Assembly (NCBI RefSeq): GCF_000878195.1
Contig: NZ_JXST01000001.1
Location: 1-64,000, forward strand
Length of the DNA stretch: 64,000 nt
Source of the DNA: Mycolicibacterium llatzerense
GTDB lineage: Bacteria; Actinomycetota; Actinomycetes; Mycobacteriales; Mycobacteriaceae
Direction of reading: 5' to 3'
This document shows positions 8,905 to 19,728 of this stretch, piece after piece. Both the position numbers and the translations under genes were made by a program. The notes beneath the pieces were generated by a model. The model was not told the origin of the DNA. It was given only the letters and a program-made list of their open reading frames with translations, and did no database searches. Positions within the stretch are counted from its first letter, which is position 1. Each line of letters begins with the position of its first letter.

Positions 8905-9749
8905 GCGCGGCGCCCGACATCGACGCGCTGGACGACGTCATCGTTGTCGATGTCGACGACCCCGCTGATCCGCGGCTCGACGATTTTCGCGACCTCAACA
9001 GCGTGGACCGCCGCCCTGACCTGCCGTCGGGCAAGGGCCTGGTGATCGCCGAAGGCGTGTTGGTGGCGCAGCGCATGCTGGCATCGCGGTTCAGCCCGCG
9101 GGGCTTCCTCGGCACCGATCGCCGGCTCCGAGAACTGTCCGACGACCTGGCCGGTTGCGGCGTGCCGTACTACCGCGCCAGCGCCGAGGTGATGGCCGAG
9201 GTGGTCGGCTTCCACCTCAACCGCGGCGTGCTGGCCGCGGCGCCACGTCCGGTCGAATTGTCGGTGCCCGAGGTGCTGCGGGGCGCCCGGACCGTCGCGG
9301 TGCTCGAGGGCGTCAACGACCACGAGAACCTGGGCTCGATCTTCCGCAACGCCGCCGGTCTGGGGGTCGACGCGGTGGTGTTCGGCGCCGGATGCGCCGA
9401 CCCGCTGTACCGGCGCGCGGTCCGGGTGTCGATGGGCCATGCTCTGCTGGTGCCCTACGCCCGCGCGGAGTCCTGGCCAGGCGATCTGAAGTTGATGCAG
9501 GACAATGGCTTTCACTTGATCGCCATGACGCCGGGGGAGGGGTCCGTGCCGCTGGCCGAGGCCCTCGCGCCACTGGCCGAGCAGAAGGTCGGGGTGCTGG
9601 TCGGGGCGGAAGGTCCCGGGTTGACCGAACACACCATGCGGGCCTGCGAGGTGCGGGCGCGGATTCCGATGTCGCGGGGCACCGACTCGCTGAACGTCGC
9701 CACCGCCGCAGCCATGGCGTTCTACGAACGCACCCGATCGGCGGTCTAG
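8901..9749 (+). CDS. SpoU/TrmH-family RNA 2'-O-ribose methyltransferase (Rv0881-like)
   Basis: 282 residues. The C-terminal SPOUT domain shows all three motifs: motif 1 [19 protein letters not shown], motif 2 GAEGPGL, and motif 3 [17 protein letters not shown] with the trefoil-knot SAM site. An N-terminal RNA-binding substrate domain ([17 protein letters not shown]) precedes it. It probably methylates rRNA or tRNA; the exact nucleotide is unknown. GTG 8901 overlaps the marR stop. Confidence 0.92.
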   Translation: MSAAPDIDALDDVIVVDVDDPADPRLDDFRDLNSVDRRPDLPSGKGLVIAEGVLVAQRMLASRFSPRGFLGTDRRLRELSDDLAGCGVPYYRASAEVMAEVVGFHLNRGVLAAAPRPVELSVPEVLRGARTVAVLEGVNDHENLGSIFRNAAGLGVDAVVFGAGCADPLYRRAVRVSMGHALLVPYARAESWPGDLKLMQDNGFHLIAMTPGEGSVPLAEALAPLAEQKVGVLVGAEGPGLTEHTMRACEVRARIPMSRGTDSLNVATAAAMAFYERTRSAV

Positions 9750-9759
9750 ATTGGCTCAG

Positions 9760-10035
9760 ATGACCTTGCCGTCGCGCACGCCGTGGGGCACCGGACTGAC
9801 GGTGTCGGCGTTCGTGGCTGCGGTGACGGCCGCCGCCATCATCGTCTTGTCCCTCGGGCTGTTGCGGGTGCATCCGCTGCTCGCGGTGGGGCTGAACGCG
9901 GTGGCGGTCGGCGGCCTGGCCCCGACGGTATGGAGCTGGCGCGTGCGCCCGGTATGGCGGTGGTTTGTCTGGGGCGCCGGGTTGGGTGTGGCGCTGGGCT
10001 GGGTCGCGACACTGGCCATCGCGCTGAGCAGCTAG
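9760..10035 (+). CDS. DUF2537-family small membrane protein (Rv0882-like)
   Basis: 91 residues with three hydrophobic segments (TVSAFVAAVTAAAIIVLSLGL, HPLLAVGLNAVAVGGLAP, and VWGAGLGVALGWVATLAIAL). The function is unknown. ATG 9760 is preferred because TAGATT ends 7 nt upstream, the arrangement of a leaderless start; TTG 9751 would add three residues. Placed 10 nt after the methylase gene and convergent with sepH, as in M. tuberculosis. Confidence 0.82.
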   Translation: MTLPSRTPWGTGLTVSAFVAAVTAAAIIVLSLGLLRVHPLLAVGLNAVAVGGLAPTVWSWRVRPVWRWFVWGAGLGVALGWVATLAIALSS

Positions 10036-10122
10036 CTCCGCCCGCCGTTGATCCTGTAACCACGGCGTGAAAGTGCGAGTAGCACCGGCCGTCAGGGCAG
10101 AGTCAACCCGAGAAACGCAGGG

Positions 10123-11061
10123 TCAGCGCTGGCCGTTGGCCCGCACGCCCAGCAGGACGTCTTCCCAGGCCGGAATCTCGGGCTTCTTCTTGCGCGGACG
10201 CGCCGCGGGAGCGGCCGGCTCGGGAGTCTCGGGGGTTTCGGCCGCGGCGGCCGGTTCCGGCACCGGGATGGGCTCGGGCACCGGCGGGGCGACGGGCGCC
10301 TCGGGCACCGGGGGAGCGACGGGAGGCGGCGTCATGACGACCACCTGGGCCGGCACGGGTTCCGGCGTGGGCTCCGGTTCCGGCACGAAGACGGGCATCG
10401 GAATCTCGGCGACCGATTCCTCGAAGTGCAGCTGCGGGAGCGGTGCTACCGATCGCAGGGCCGGGCGGGTGTAGTTCGGGTCGATGAGCTCGGTCGCGGC
10501 ATCGTCGAATGCGGTGGTGGTGCCGCCGTGGGCGCCCGGGCTGAACCGGAAGTGCGCGATGTTGTCGGAGCGTCCGGCCTTCCATCCGAACTGCACGGTC
10601 CACCGGCTGTCCTCGTTGCGCCAGGCGTCCCACTTGGTGGCCTCGGGATCGAGGCCGCGGGCGATCAGGGCGCCGGTCACCGTCTCCAGCAGGGTCAGCA
10701 CCGACGGACCGTCGGGCAGGATCGGGTGCGATGCGCTGGCGAGCTCGGCGGCGCGGGACCGCTCCAGCAGCACGGGGTGGGCGAAGCGCATGACGCGCTC
10801 CGGGGTCACGCCGGCGGCCGCGGCGAGCTGTTCGACGGAGGCGCCGGCCCGGATGCGGGACTGGATGTCACGGGGGCGCAGGGTGTTGGGCACCTCGACC
10901 TCGACCTCGATCTGCGTCTGGTTGCTGGTGGCCCGGTCGCCGCGGACGGCGGCCTTCAGGCGATTATCGACGCGAACCACGAATTTCTCTGCGGTGTCGG
11001 CGGTTTCGCAGATGATGCGCTTGCCGTCGGCGTCGAGTCCGACGACCTTGAGTTCCCTCAT
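10123..11061 (-). CDS. sepH: Cell-division regulator SepH (DUF3071)
   Basis: 312 residues. Actinobacterial SepH binds FtsZ through a helix-turn-helix-bearing N-terminal domain and stabilises Z-ring filaments. Visible here are the start MRELKVVGLDADGKRIIC, the HTH region RPRDIQSRIRAGASVEQLA followed by GVTPERVMRFAHPV, a conserved tryptophan-rich core (TKWDAWRNEDSRWTVQFGW), and a Pro/Glu/Val-rich tail (about residues 220-290) ending in a basic RKKK and EIPAWEDVLLGVR. ATG 11061 has a strong AGGAGGT RBS. Same order as Rv0883c next to serC. Confidence 0.93.
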   Translation of the reverse strand: MRELKVVGLDADGKRIICETADTAEKFVVRVDNRLKAAVRGDRATSNQTQIEVEVEVPNTLRPRDIQSRIRAGASVEQLAAAAGVTPERVMRFAHPVLLERSRAAELASASHPILPDGPSVLTLLETVTGALIARGLDPEATKWDAWRNEDSRWTVQFGWKAGRSDNIAHFRFSPGAHGGTTTAFDDAATELIDPNYTRPALRSVAPLPQLHFEESVAEIPMPVFVPEPEPTPEPVPAQVVVMTPPPVAPPVPEAPVAPPVPEPIPVPEPAAAAETPETPEPAAPAARPRKKKPEIPAWEDVLLGVRANGQR

Positions 11062-11131
11062 TGGTGACCTCCTAGGACGCGGCTTAACGGCCCACCCTAC
11101 TGCGTTATCGACTCGTAACCGTGCTGACACA

Positions 11132-11168
11132 CCGAGGCGCGCAGCTCTTGCTGAGCTGCGCGCCTCGG
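11132..11168 (-). terminator. Perfect 16-bp hairpin downstream of serC
   Basis: Arms CCGAGGCGCGCAGCTC (11132-11147) and its exact complement (11153-11168) enclose a 5-nt loop. It is located 31 nt after the serC stop and before sepH on the same strand. There is no U-tract, which is common for mycobacterial terminators. It should separate serC transcription from sepH. Confidence 0.82.
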
Positions 11169-11198
11169 TTGCTGATTCAGATCATGCGGAGAGCTGCG

Positions 11199-12359
<1,161 letters not shown>

Positions 12360-12512
12360 TTATCCGACGGCTCTGCCGAATCGCGTGACCGGGATCACAA
12401 TGTAGGTAGAGATGTGTGACGACGGGCACTAGTTTCTAGGTGATACCTGCGGTACCGTTCGACACAAGGCAGCCGAATGTAAAGCTCACAATGAAGCCCT
12501 GGGAGGCTCAAA

Positions 12513-13529
12513 ATGGCTCGTACCCGCATGATCCGTCGCTGGCGTCGGAACATGGATGTCCTGGACGACCAGGGCTACGTCGAGAAGCTCGCCACGCTGT
12601 CCGAGGGGTCGGTGCGGCGCAACTTCAACCCGTACACGGACATCTCCTGGGACTCGCCGGAATTCGCTGTGGTGCCGAACGACCCGCGCTGGATCCTCCC
12701 GGACACCGACCCGCTCGGTGGTCACCCGTGGTACCAGGCTCAGTCGCACGAGCGTCAGATCGAGATCGGCATGTGGCGCCAGGCCAACGTCGCCAAGGTC
12801 GGTCTGCACTTCGAGAACATCCTGATCCGCGGCCTGATGGAGTACGCCTTCTGGGTCCCGAACGGGTCGCCCGAATTCCGGTACTGCACCCACGAGGCCA
12901 TCGAAGAGGGCAACCACACCCTGATGTTCCAGGAGATGGTCAACCACATGGGGGTTGACGTCCCGGGCATGCCGAAGCTGCTCAAGTGGATTCAGCCAGT
13001 GATCCCGCTGGCCGCCGGCCCGGCGCCCATCCCGTTCTTCTTCGGTGTGCTTGCCGGCGAGGAGCCCATCGACCACACCCAGAAGAACATCCTGCGTGAG
13101 GGCAGCGAGCTGCACCCGATCATGGAGCGGGTCATGGCCATCCACGTGGCCGAGGAGGCCCGGCACATCTCGTTCGCCCACGAGTACCTGCACAAGCGCG
13201 TCCCGGAGCTGAGCCGCTGGAAGAAGTTCTGGCTGTCGCTGTTCGTGCCGCTGACCATGCGCATCCTCTGCTCGGCGATCATCGTGCCGCCGCGCGTCTT
13301 CTGGAAGACCTTCGACATCCCGAAGTCGGTGCGCGACGAGCTGTTCTTCGACGCTCCGGAGTCGCGCATGTTCCTGCGCAATATGTTCTCCGACGTCCGC
13401 ATGCTGGCGTACGACACCGGTCTGATGAACCCGCTCGCCAAGCTCGTGTGGAAGCTCTGCAAGATCGACGGTCCGCCGAGCCGGTACCGCAGCGAGCCGC
13501 AGCGCCAGCACGTCGTGGTCGCTGCCTGA
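12513..13529 (+). CDS. AurF-family diiron oxygenase-like protein (Rv0885-like)
   Basis: 338 residues of the PF11583 family (AurF-type N-oxygenases). Diiron ligand motifs are visible: CTHEAIEEGNHTLMFQEM in the middle and HVAEEARHISFAHEYLH in the C-terminal half, both E-x-x-H helices. The substrate in mycobacteria is unknown. ATG 12513 follows a GGGAGG RBS. It sits 15 nt upstream of fprB on the same strand. That suggests the ferredoxin-reductase FprB could feed electrons to this oxygenase (inference). Confidence 0.88.
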   Translation: MARTRMIRRWRRNMDVLDDQGYVEKLATLSEGSVRRNFNPYTDISWDSPEFAVVPNDPRWILPDTDPLGGHPWYQAQSHERQIEIGMWRQANVAKVGLHFENILIRGLMEYAFWVPNGSPEFRYCTHEAIEEGNHTLMFQEMVNHMGVDVPGMPKLLKWIQPVIPLAAGPAPIPFFFGVLAGEEPIDHTQKNILREGSELHPIMERVMAIHVAEEARHISFAHEYLHKRVPELSRWKKFWLSLFVPLTMRILCSAIIVPPRVFWKTFDIPKSVRDELFFDAPESRMFLRNMFSDVRMLAYDTGLMNPLAKLVWKLCKIDGPPSRYRSEPQRQHVVVAA

Positions 13530-13544
13530 GCATTTAGGTAACTC

Positions 13545-15221
13545 ATGCCGCACGTCATTACCCAGTCGTGCTGTAGCGATGGTTCATGCGTTTTCGCATG
13601 CCCGGTGAACTGTATTCATCCGTCCCCGGACGAGCCGGGTTTCGCTACCGCCGAAATGTTGTTCATCGATCCCGCCGCCTGCGTGGACTGTGGTGCCTGC
13701 ATCACGGCCTGCCCGGTCGGCGCGATCCAGCCCGACACGAAGCTGACGGAAGCGCAGCTGCCGTTCATCGAGCTCAACGCGTCCTTCTATCCGAAGTACG
13801 AGGGCAAGCTGCCGCCGACGTCGAAGCTGGCGCCGGTGCCTGATGCCCCTGCGGTGGACCAGCGGCCGCACGGTCCGCTGCGGGTCGCGATCGTCGGCTC
13901 CGGGCCGGCCGCTATGTATGCCGCCGACGAGTTGTTGACCCAGAGCGGGGTCCGGGTCAACGTCTTCGAGAAGCTGCCGACGCCCTATGGGCTGGTGCGT
14001 GCCGGGGTCGCCCCCGACCACCAGAACACCAAGGGCGTGACCCGGCTGTTCGACCGGATCACCGAGCGTCGCGGGCTCGACTTCTACCTCAACGTCGAGG
14101 TGGGTCGGGACGTCACGCACGCCGAGCTGCTGGAGCACCACCACGCGGTGCTGTACGCGGTGGGTGCGCCCAACGACAAGCGTCTCGACATCGAGGGCAT
14201 GGAGCTGCCGGGAACAGGAACCGCCACCGAGGTGGTGGCCTGGTACAACGGGCACCCCGAGTTCTCGCATCTGCCGGTCGATCTGGGCCACGAGCGGGCG
14301 GTGATCATCGGTAACGGCAACGTCGCGTTCGACGTGGCCCGCATCCTGACCGCCGATCCGGATGCGCTGGCGCGCACCGACATTTCCGACCATGCCCTGG
14401 CCGCACTGCGCGACTCGAAGGTGCGTGAGGTGGTCATCGTGGCGCGGCGTGGCCCGATCCACTCCGCGTTCACCCTGCCCGAGCTGATCGGCCTGACGAC
14501 GACCTGCGACGTGGTGCTCGACGCCGCGGACCACGAGCTGGTCCGCCGGGACCTGGAAGCAGCGACGGACGCGCTGACGCGGCACAAGCTCGAGATCCTC
14601 GCCAAGCTGGCCGACAGCTCCGCGCCGGCGACCCGCCCGCGGATTCGGTTGGCCTACCAGCTGACCCCGGCCCGGGTGCTCGGCTCGGACAAGGTCACCG
14701 GCATCGAGTTCACCGTGACCGGCACCGACGAGGTCCGTCAGCTCGACGCCGGCCTGGTGCTGACGTCAATCGGCTACCACGGCAAGGCAATTCGTGGCCT
14801 GCCGTTCGACGACGCCGCCGGCGTGGTGCCCAATGACGAGGGTCGCGTCATCGATCCGGCCACCGGTGAGCCAGTCCGCGGCAGCTATGTGGCGGGCTGG
14901 ATCAAGCGCGGCCCGACGGGCTTCATCGGCACCAACAAGTCGTGCGCGGCGCACACCGTCGACCGCCTGGTCGCCGATTACAACGCCAGCCGTCTCGGTG
15001 AGCCCACTGCGAGAAACGGTGCGCTGCAACAACTCATCCGCAACCGGCGGCCAGAAGTGGTCGACATGGCGGGGTGGCGGGCCATCAATGCGGCCGAGAT
15101 CGCCCGCGGCGGGGCAGACCGCCCACGGGACAAGTTCATCGACGTGTCCGACATGCTGGCCGCTGCCGCCAGCGCACCGAAGCCGACGCTGCGTCAGCGT
15201 CTGCTCGGCGCCTTCAGCTGA
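13545..15221 (+). CDS. fprB: Ferredoxin/ferredoxin-NADP reductase fusion FprB
   Basis: 558-residue fusion. Residues 1-65 are a bacterial ferredoxin domain with cysteines C10, C15, C19, C23 and C46-x2-C49-x2-C52-x3-C56, enough for two clusters (7Fe or 8Fe type). From about residue 105 an adrenodoxin-reductase-like FAD/NADPH domain follows: FAD motif VAIVGSGPAAMYAADEL, NADP motif VIIGNGNVAFDVARIL, and the C-terminal GWIKRGPTGFIGTNK. It transfers electrons from NADPH to ferredoxin-type partners. Directly downstream of the AurF-like oxygenase, as in M. tuberculosis Rv0885-Rv0886. Confidence 0.96.
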   Translation: MPHVITQSCCSDGSCVFACPVNCIHPSPDEPGFATAEMLFIDPAACVDCGACITACPVGAIQPDTKLTEAQLPFIELNASFYPKYEGKLPPTSKLAPVPDAPAVDQRPHGPLRVAIVGSGPAAMYAADELLTQSGVRVNVFEKLPTPYGLVRAGVAPDHQNTKGVTRLFDRITERRGLDFYLNVEVGRDVTHAELLEHHHAVLYAVGAPNDKRLDIEGMELPGTGTATEVVAWYNGHPEFSHLPVDLGHERAVIIGNGNVAFDVARILTADPDALARTDISDHALAALRDSKVREVVIVARRGPIHSAFTLPELIGLTTTCDVVLDAADHELVRRDLEAATDALTRHKLEILAKLADSSAPATRPRIRLAYQLTPARVLGSDKVTGIEFTVTGTDEVRQLDAGLVLTSIGYHGKAIRGLPFDDAAGVVPNDEGRVIDPATGEPVRGSYVAGWIKRGPTGFIGTNKSCAAHTVDRLVADYNASRLGEPTARNGALQQLIRNRRPEVVDMAGWRAINAAEIARGGADRPRDKFIDVSDMLAAAASAPKPTLRQRLLGAFS

Positions 15222-15225
15222 TTTC

Positions 15226-15262
15226 GGCGTGATCCGTAGCGCTCGGCGTTACGGATCACGCC
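15226..15262. terminator. Bidirectional hairpin between fprB and the VOC gene
   Basis: Perfect 13-bp arms GGCGTGATCCGTA (15226-15238) and TACGGATCACGCC (15250-15262) enclose 11 nt. It starts 4 nt after the fprB stop and ends 7 nt before the stop of the convergent VOC gene, so it should serve both. Confidence 0.83.
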
Positions 15263-15269
15263 CGAATCG

Positions 15270-15722
15270 CTAGCCCTGCTGGGCTGCCATCGCCTCGGCG
15301 ATTTCCTCAGGGCTCACGACGCGCACGGTCTGCGCCAGCGACCAGTGGTGCCCGAACGGGTCTTCCACCTGGCTGTAGCGGTCACCCCAGAACATGTCGG
15401 TCGGGGCCATCAGTTCGGTGGCGCCGGCGTCGATGGCGCGCTGGTATGCCGCGTCGACATCGGGGACCTGCAGGTGGATGGTCACCGGAGTCCCGCCGAA
15501 GGCCTTCGGGGTCTGCGACTTGCCGCCACACATCTCGGGGAAGTCGTCGTTGAGGTAGACGTTCGCGCCGTTGATGGTCAGCGCGGCGTGCATGAGCTTG
15601 CCGTCGGGGCCAGGCACCCGGCCCAGCTCGGTGGCGCCAAAAGCCTTGACGTAGAAGTCGATTGCGGCGGCACCGTCGCCGACGACGAGGTGCGGGGCGA
15701 GGAAGGTCTGGGACTCGGTCAT
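15270..15722 (-). CDS. VOC-superfamily (PhnB/glyoxalase-like) protein (Rv0887c-like)
   Basis: 150 residues with the paired beta-alpha-beta3 modules of the vicinal-oxygen-chelate fold: HLVVGDGAAAIDFYVKAFGA and GKLMHAALTINGANVYLNDD in the N-half, and IHLQVPDVDAAYQRAIDAGA and WGDRYSQVEDPFGHHW in the C-half. The last is the PhnB-type metal-site motif. The substrate cannot be read from sequence. ATG 15722. A gap of about 100 nt separates it from citA on the same strand. Confidence 0.88.
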   Translation of the reverse strand: MTESQTFLAPHLVVGDGAAAIDFYVKAFGATELGRVPGPDGKLMHAALTINGANVYLNDDFPEMCGGKSQTPKAFGGTPVTIHLQVPDVDAAYQRAIDAGATELMAPTDMFWGDRYSQVEDPFGHHWSLAQTVRVVSPEEIAEAMAAQQG

Positions 15723-15821
15723 CGTGTTCTCCTCAGAGCGGTACTGCGTGGATTGGGGTCAATCGTTATGACCATCCCCAACGCTACTTCTCATCGGTGA
15801 CAAAAAATTGAGCCCGAAATG

Positions 15822-16964
15822 TCAGCTGTGCTTGATGCTGTCCCAGCCCGCCACGGAGTTCGCGCTGCGCGGCTGCGGGCCGACGTAGATGGCCGCCGGG
15901 CGGACCAGCTTGCCGAGCCGCTTCTGCTCCAGGATGTGGGCGCACCAGCCCGCGGTGCGGCCGCAGGTGAACATGGCGGGCATCATCGCGCTGGGCACCT
16001 GGGCGAAGTCCAGGATCACCGCGGCCCAGAACTCGACGTTGGTCTCGATGGCCCGGTCGGGGCGGCGCTCGCGCAGCTCGGCGAGGGCGGCCTGCTCGAG
16101 TGCGGCAGCCACTTCGTAGCGCGGGGCGTCCAGGCGCTTGGCGGTGGCGCGCAGCACGCGGGCGCGCGGGTCCTCGGCGCGGTACACGCGGTGCCCGAAG
16201 CCCATCAGTTTCTCTTTGCGGTCCAGGATGCCCTTGACGACGGCACGGGCGTCGCCGGTGCGCTCGGTCTCCTCGATCATCGGCAGCACCCGGGCCGGGG
16301 CGCCGCCGTGCAGCGGGCCGCTCATGGCGCCGATGGCGCCGGACAGCGACGCGGGCACGTCGGCTCCGGTGGACGCGATGACGCGCGCGGTGAAGGTGGA
16401 CGCGTTCATGCCGTGCTCGGCGGCGCTCACCCAGTAGGCGTCGATGGCCTCGATGTGCCGCGGGTCCGGCTCACCCTGCCAGCGGGTCATGAAACGTGCT
16501 GTCACAGTGGAGCATTCGTCGACGACGTGCTGCGGTACGGCGGGCTTGTAGATTCCGCGGGCCGACTGCGCGACGAACGACAGCGCGGTCACCGAGGTCT
16601 GCGCCAACTGGTCGCGGGCAGTGTCGTCGTCGATGTCGAGCAGCGGCTGGAAACCCCACATCGGGGCCAGCGTCGGCAGCGCGGCCTGGACGTCGACGCG
16701 GACGTCGCCCGAGTGCACGTGCAGCGGGAAGGGTTCGGCGGCCGGCAGGCCCCGGCCGAACTCGCCGTCCACCAGCAGGGCCCAGACGTCACCGAAGGTG
16801 ACGCGGTGGCTCACCAGATCTTCGATGTCGACGCCGCGGTAGCGCAGCGCGCCGCCGTCCTTGTCCGGTTCGGCGATCTCTGTCGTGAAAGCGACGACGC
16901 CTTCCAGCCCGGCGACGAAGTTCTCAGGGATCTGCGGCGTCGACACTGACGTGGTTCCGGTCAT
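15822..16964 (-). CDS. citA: Citrate synthase 2 (CitA)
   Basis: 380-residue type-II-like citrate synthase condensing oxaloacetate and acetyl-CoA. Conserved motifs are AEHGMNAS, SGPLHGGAPARVL and GFGHRVYRAEDPRA, with the catalytic histidines in the last two, and the aspartate region ETNVEFWAAVIL. It is shorter than GltA2 at 19,729 and is the second citrate synthase in this window. M. tuberculosis likewise has citA (Rv0889c) and gltA2 (Rv0896) close together. The full family length is present. Confidence 0.95.
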   Translation of the reverse strand: MTGTTSVSTPQIPENFVAGLEGVVAFTTEIAEPDKDGGALRYRGVDIEDLVSHRVTFGDVWALLVDGEFGRGLPAAEPFPLHVHSGDVRVDVQAALPTLAPMWGFQPLLDIDDDTARDQLAQTSVTALSFVAQSARGIYKPAVPQHVVDECSTVTARFMTRWQGEPDPRHIEAIDAYWVSAAEHGMNASTFTARVIASTGADVPASLSGAIGAMSGPLHGGAPARVLPMIEETERTGDARAVVKGILDRKEKLMGFGHRVYRAEDPRARVLRATAKRLDAPRYEVAAALEQAALAELRERRPDRAIETNVEFWAAVILDFAQVPSAMMPAMFTCGRTAGWCAHILEQKRLGKLVRPAAIYVGPQPRSANSVAGWDSIKHS

Positions 16965-17019
16965 GCCGAAATTGTTCCACTAGTCGATGGGCGTGGGGCT
17001 ACCGGCCGGTAACTAACGG

Positions 17020-17640
17020 TCAGACCACGGAGAAACCGGCAGGCAGAGCACCGCGTCCCGTGAGCGCCGTCAGTAGTGCTGCGGCCTGGCCGGTCAACGC
17101 GGCGATGTGTGCCGCCAGCACCGTTGCGGCCTCCAGTGCCTGCTCGGGCGGGGCGAAGTCGATTCCGGTGGCGCGCGCGATGTCCAGGCTGTGCACCGTC
17201 AATTCGAATACCCGGGTCGGCAGGTAGTTGCTCAGCTGGATGCCCAGACCGCCGATCACGGCGATCAGTGGATCGCCGGCGCCGTCGAGATCGGTGAACA
17301 CCTGGTGCAGTAGTTCGGTGACCTTGGCCGAGGGGTCCGCGCCCAGAACGCGCCCGGCCTCGCGGCCGCGCTCGACGATGTCGGGGCTGCCCGCGGCATA
17401 GCCGCGCAGCAGCGCGTAGTAGTGCGCCGGCCCGGTCACATCCTCCCGCTCAGCCGGGATCCGCAGGTAGCTGCTGACGGTGATCAACGACCGTGAGGTG
17501 TGCCCGACCAACGACCTCAGATCCCAGTCGCCGAGACCGGGGCCGTCCCAGGAAGTTGCCGGGATCAATGCCACCAGGTCCGCGAAAGCTGTTGCCGCCG
17601 AGACGAACACCGAGTAGTCGGGTGGTGTGATGGACGCCAT
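17020..17640 (-). CDS. Mycothiol-dependent maleylpyruvate-isomerase-like (DinB-fold) protein
   Basis: 206 residues. The N-terminal four-helix bundle contains [23 protein letters not shown], the H-containing metal site of the maleylpyruvate isomerase N-terminal/DinB fold. [20 protein letters not shown] supplies the second helix with the H/D residues. The family often uses mycothiol as cofactor; the actual reaction is not deducible. ATG 17640. Divergent from pdxH, 40 nt apart. Confidence 0.82.
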   Translation of the reverse strand: MASITPPDYSVFVSAATAFADLVALIPATSWDGPGLGDWDLRSLVGHTSRSLITVSSYLRIPAEREDVTGPAHYYALLRGYAAGSPDIVERGREAGRVLGADPSAKVTELLHQVFTDLDGAGDPLIAVIGGLGIQLSNYLPTRVFELTVHSLDIARATGIDFAPPEQALEAATVLAAHIAALTGQAAALLTALTGRGALPAGFSVV

Positions 17641-17680
17641 GTCCGCATTGTGTCACCGCATGGGCGTAGCGTCGCCGTCC

Positions 17681-18355
17681 ATGACATCCGATCATGTGGA
17701 ACAGTCGGCTGATCGTCTGGCGCGCATGCGGGCCGAGTACGGCTCGGCGGAGAAGGACGGCAGCGTCGACCTCGACGTCGATTGGCTGGACCGGGGCTGG
17801 CTGGCATTGTTCCGCGACTGGATGGCCGACGCGGTGCAGGCCGGGGTCTCCGAACCCAACGCCATGGTGCTCGGCACGGTCGATGGGCACGGGCATCCGG
17901 TCACCCGCTCGGTGCTGTGCAAATCCATCGAGGAGACGGGCATCTCCTTCTATACCAACTACGACTCCGACAAGGGTGACCAGCTGGCCGCCGTGCCCTA
18001 CGCGTCGGCGACGTTCCCCTGGTACCTGCTGGGCCGTCAGATCCACATCCGCGGCGCGGTGACGAAGGTCGACGCCGAGCACACCGCCGAGTACTGGTCG
18101 AAGCGGCCGCGCGGTTCGCAGCTCGGGGCGTGGGCGTCGCGCCAGTCAAAATCGATTGCCTCGCGCACGGCGCTGCTGGAACAGTTGCGTGATGTGACCG
18201 AGCGATTCGCCGACGTACCCGAGGTGCCGGTGCCGCCGAACTGGGGCGGCTACCTGATCGCCCCGGAGGTGATCGAGTTCTGGCAGGGCCGGGAGAACCG
18301 GGTGCACAACAGGATTCGCGTCACCGGCGACCGTATCGAACGGCTCCAGCCCTGA
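17681..18355 (+). CDS. pdxH: Pyridoxamine 5'-phosphate oxidase PdxH
   Basis: 224-residue FMN enzyme oxidising PNP/PMP to PLP. Signature regions are [23 protein letters not shown] (FMN-binding), [30 protein letters not shown], and the C-terminal substrate loop [19 protein letters not shown] followed by [11 protein letters not shown] 17681 gives the family N-terminus; upstream in-frame starts would overlap the divergent gene. Its stop (CCTGA) overlaps the first codon of the next ORF. Confidence 0.94.
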   Translation: MTSDHVEQSADRLARMRAEYGSAEKDGSVDLDVDWLDRGWLALFRDWMADAVQAGVSEPNAMVLGTVDGHGHPVTRSVLCKSIEETGISFYTNYDSDKGDQLAAVPYASATFPWYLLGRQIHIRGAVTKVDAEHTAEYWSKRPRGSQLGAWASRQSKSIASRTALLEQLRDVTERFADVPEVPVPPNWGGYLIAPEVIEFWQGRENRVHNRIRVTGDRIERLQP

Positions 18356-19623
18356 AAGGTCTGATCGCCGACACCACCCCGCTGCGCAACCCGGACTATC
18401 GCCGGCTCTGGGGCTCCAGCGTCGTCACGGTGATCGGGGCCAACCTGACCATCTTCGCGGTGCCGGTGCAGCTGTACGCGCTGACGCAGAACTCGGCGTA
18501 TGTCGGGCTGGCGGGTGTGTTCAGCGTCGTGCCGCTCATCGTGTTCGGCCTGTGGGGCGGAGCCTGGGCCGATGCGATGGACCGCCGGCTACTGCTGATC
18601 ATCGCGTCGTGCGGGCTGGCTGTGGCGTCGGTCCTGCTGTGGGTGCAGGCCGCAGCCGGGTTCAACAACGTCTGGCTGGTGCTGTGCCTGCTGTCGGTGC
18701 AGCAGGCGTTCTACGCGATCAATTCGCCGACCCGCTCGGCCGCCATTCCGCGGATGCTGCCCGCCGATCAGCTGCCCGCCGCCAACTCGCTGAACATGAC
18801 GGTGTTCCAGGCCGGTGCGATCATCGGCCCGCTGCTGGCCGGTGTGATGCTGCGGTGGGTGGACCTGTCGACGTTGTACTTCATCGACGCGCTCACCACG
18901 ATCGCGCCGATCTGGGCCACCTTCCGGCTCTCGCCGATGCCGCCCGAGCATTCGGTCGACGACGACACCTCGCGCTGGGGCTTCGCGGCCGTGCTGGACG
19001 GCTTGCGGTACCTGTCGGGGAATCGCGTCGTGCTCATGTCGTTCGTCGTCGACCTCATCGCGATGATCCTGGGCATGCCGCGGGCGCTGTTCCCGCAGAT
19101 GGCCCATGAGAACTTCGGCGGGCCGGTCGCAGGTGGGACGGCGATGGCCCTGTTGTCGGCGGCCATGGCGTTCGGCGCGGTGGCCGGCGGGGTGTTTTCC
19201 GGCTGGCTGCCGCGGGTACGCAGGCAGGGTTTGGCGGTCGTGGTGTCGATCGTGGTGTGGGGTGCGGCCATGGCCGGTTTCGGGCTGGCGGTCGGGCAGG
19301 CCACGGGCCGGCCCGACAGCTTCCTCTGGATCGCCCTGGTGCTGCTGGCCGTCGGCGGGGCCGCGGACATGGTCTCGGCGGTGTTCCGGAGCACGATCCT
19401 GCAAGAAGCGGCCTCTGACGAGCTGCGCGGCCGTTTGCAGGGTGTGTTCACCGTGGTGGTCGCGGGTGGCCCGCGGATCGCCGACGCGGTGCACGGTGCG
19501 GCGGCCGCGGTCGTGGGCACGACGGTGGCAGCGACGGGCGGCGGTGTCCTGGTGGTGGTCGGCGTCGTCGTATCGGTCCTGGTGGTACCCGCGTTCGTCC
19601 GGTATCGGGTGGCGCGCAGATGA
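18352..19623 (+). CDS. MFS exporter of the EntS/DHA3 type, possible CTG start
   Basis: About 423 residues and 12 hydrophobic segments, EntS/enterobactin-exporter-like MFS ([24 protein letters not shown] is the family's motif). The substrate is unknown. The first ATG/GTG/TTG in frame is GTG 18430, but the 26 codons before it encode [19 protein letters not shown], which is the conserved N-terminus of this family. The only way to include it is CTG 18352, which overlaps the pdxH stop as CTGA. I therefore annotate the CTG start with caution. Starting at 18430 would cut the first membrane helix. Confidence 0.8.
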   Translation: MKGLIADTTPLRNPDYRRLWGSSVVTVIGANLTIFAVPVQLYALTQNSAYVGLAGVFSVVPLIVFGLWGGAWADAMDRRLLLIIASCGLAVASVLLWVQAAAGFNNVWLVLCLLSVQQAFYAINSPTRSAAIPRMLPADQLPAANSLNMTVFQAGAIIGPLLAGVMLRWVDLSTLYFIDALTTIAPIWATFRLSPMPPEHSVDDDTSRWGFAAVLDGLRYLSGNRVVLMSFVVDLIAMILGMPRALFPQMAHENFGGPVAGGTAMALLSAAMAFGAVAGGVFSGWLPRVRRQGLAVVVSIVVWGAAMAGFGLAVGQATGRPDSFLWIALVLLAVGGAADMVSAVFRSTILQEAASDELRGRLQGVFTVVVAGGPRIADAVHGAAAAVVGTTVAATGGGVLVVVGVVVSVLVVPAFVRYRVARR

Positions 19624-19728
19624 TGGTTGACAACGGGTATATGCGACCCCCACAAGGCACATAGTTCTCTTAACGACTACCGTCTAGTCCCGGACGTTTC
19701 TCCTGTCGACACCGCAAAAGGGGTTCTA

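Noticed and set aside
16986..17015. ACCGGCCGGT palindrome between citA and the next gene
   Set aside because: Only about 5-7 bp per arm and common by chance in high-GC DNA; no supporting context.
19627..19728. Upstream extension of GltA2 by 34 residues
   Set aside because: The GTG at 19729 has an RBS and gives the exact length of known mycobacterial GltA2; the upstream part includes a TTGACA more consistent with a promoter.
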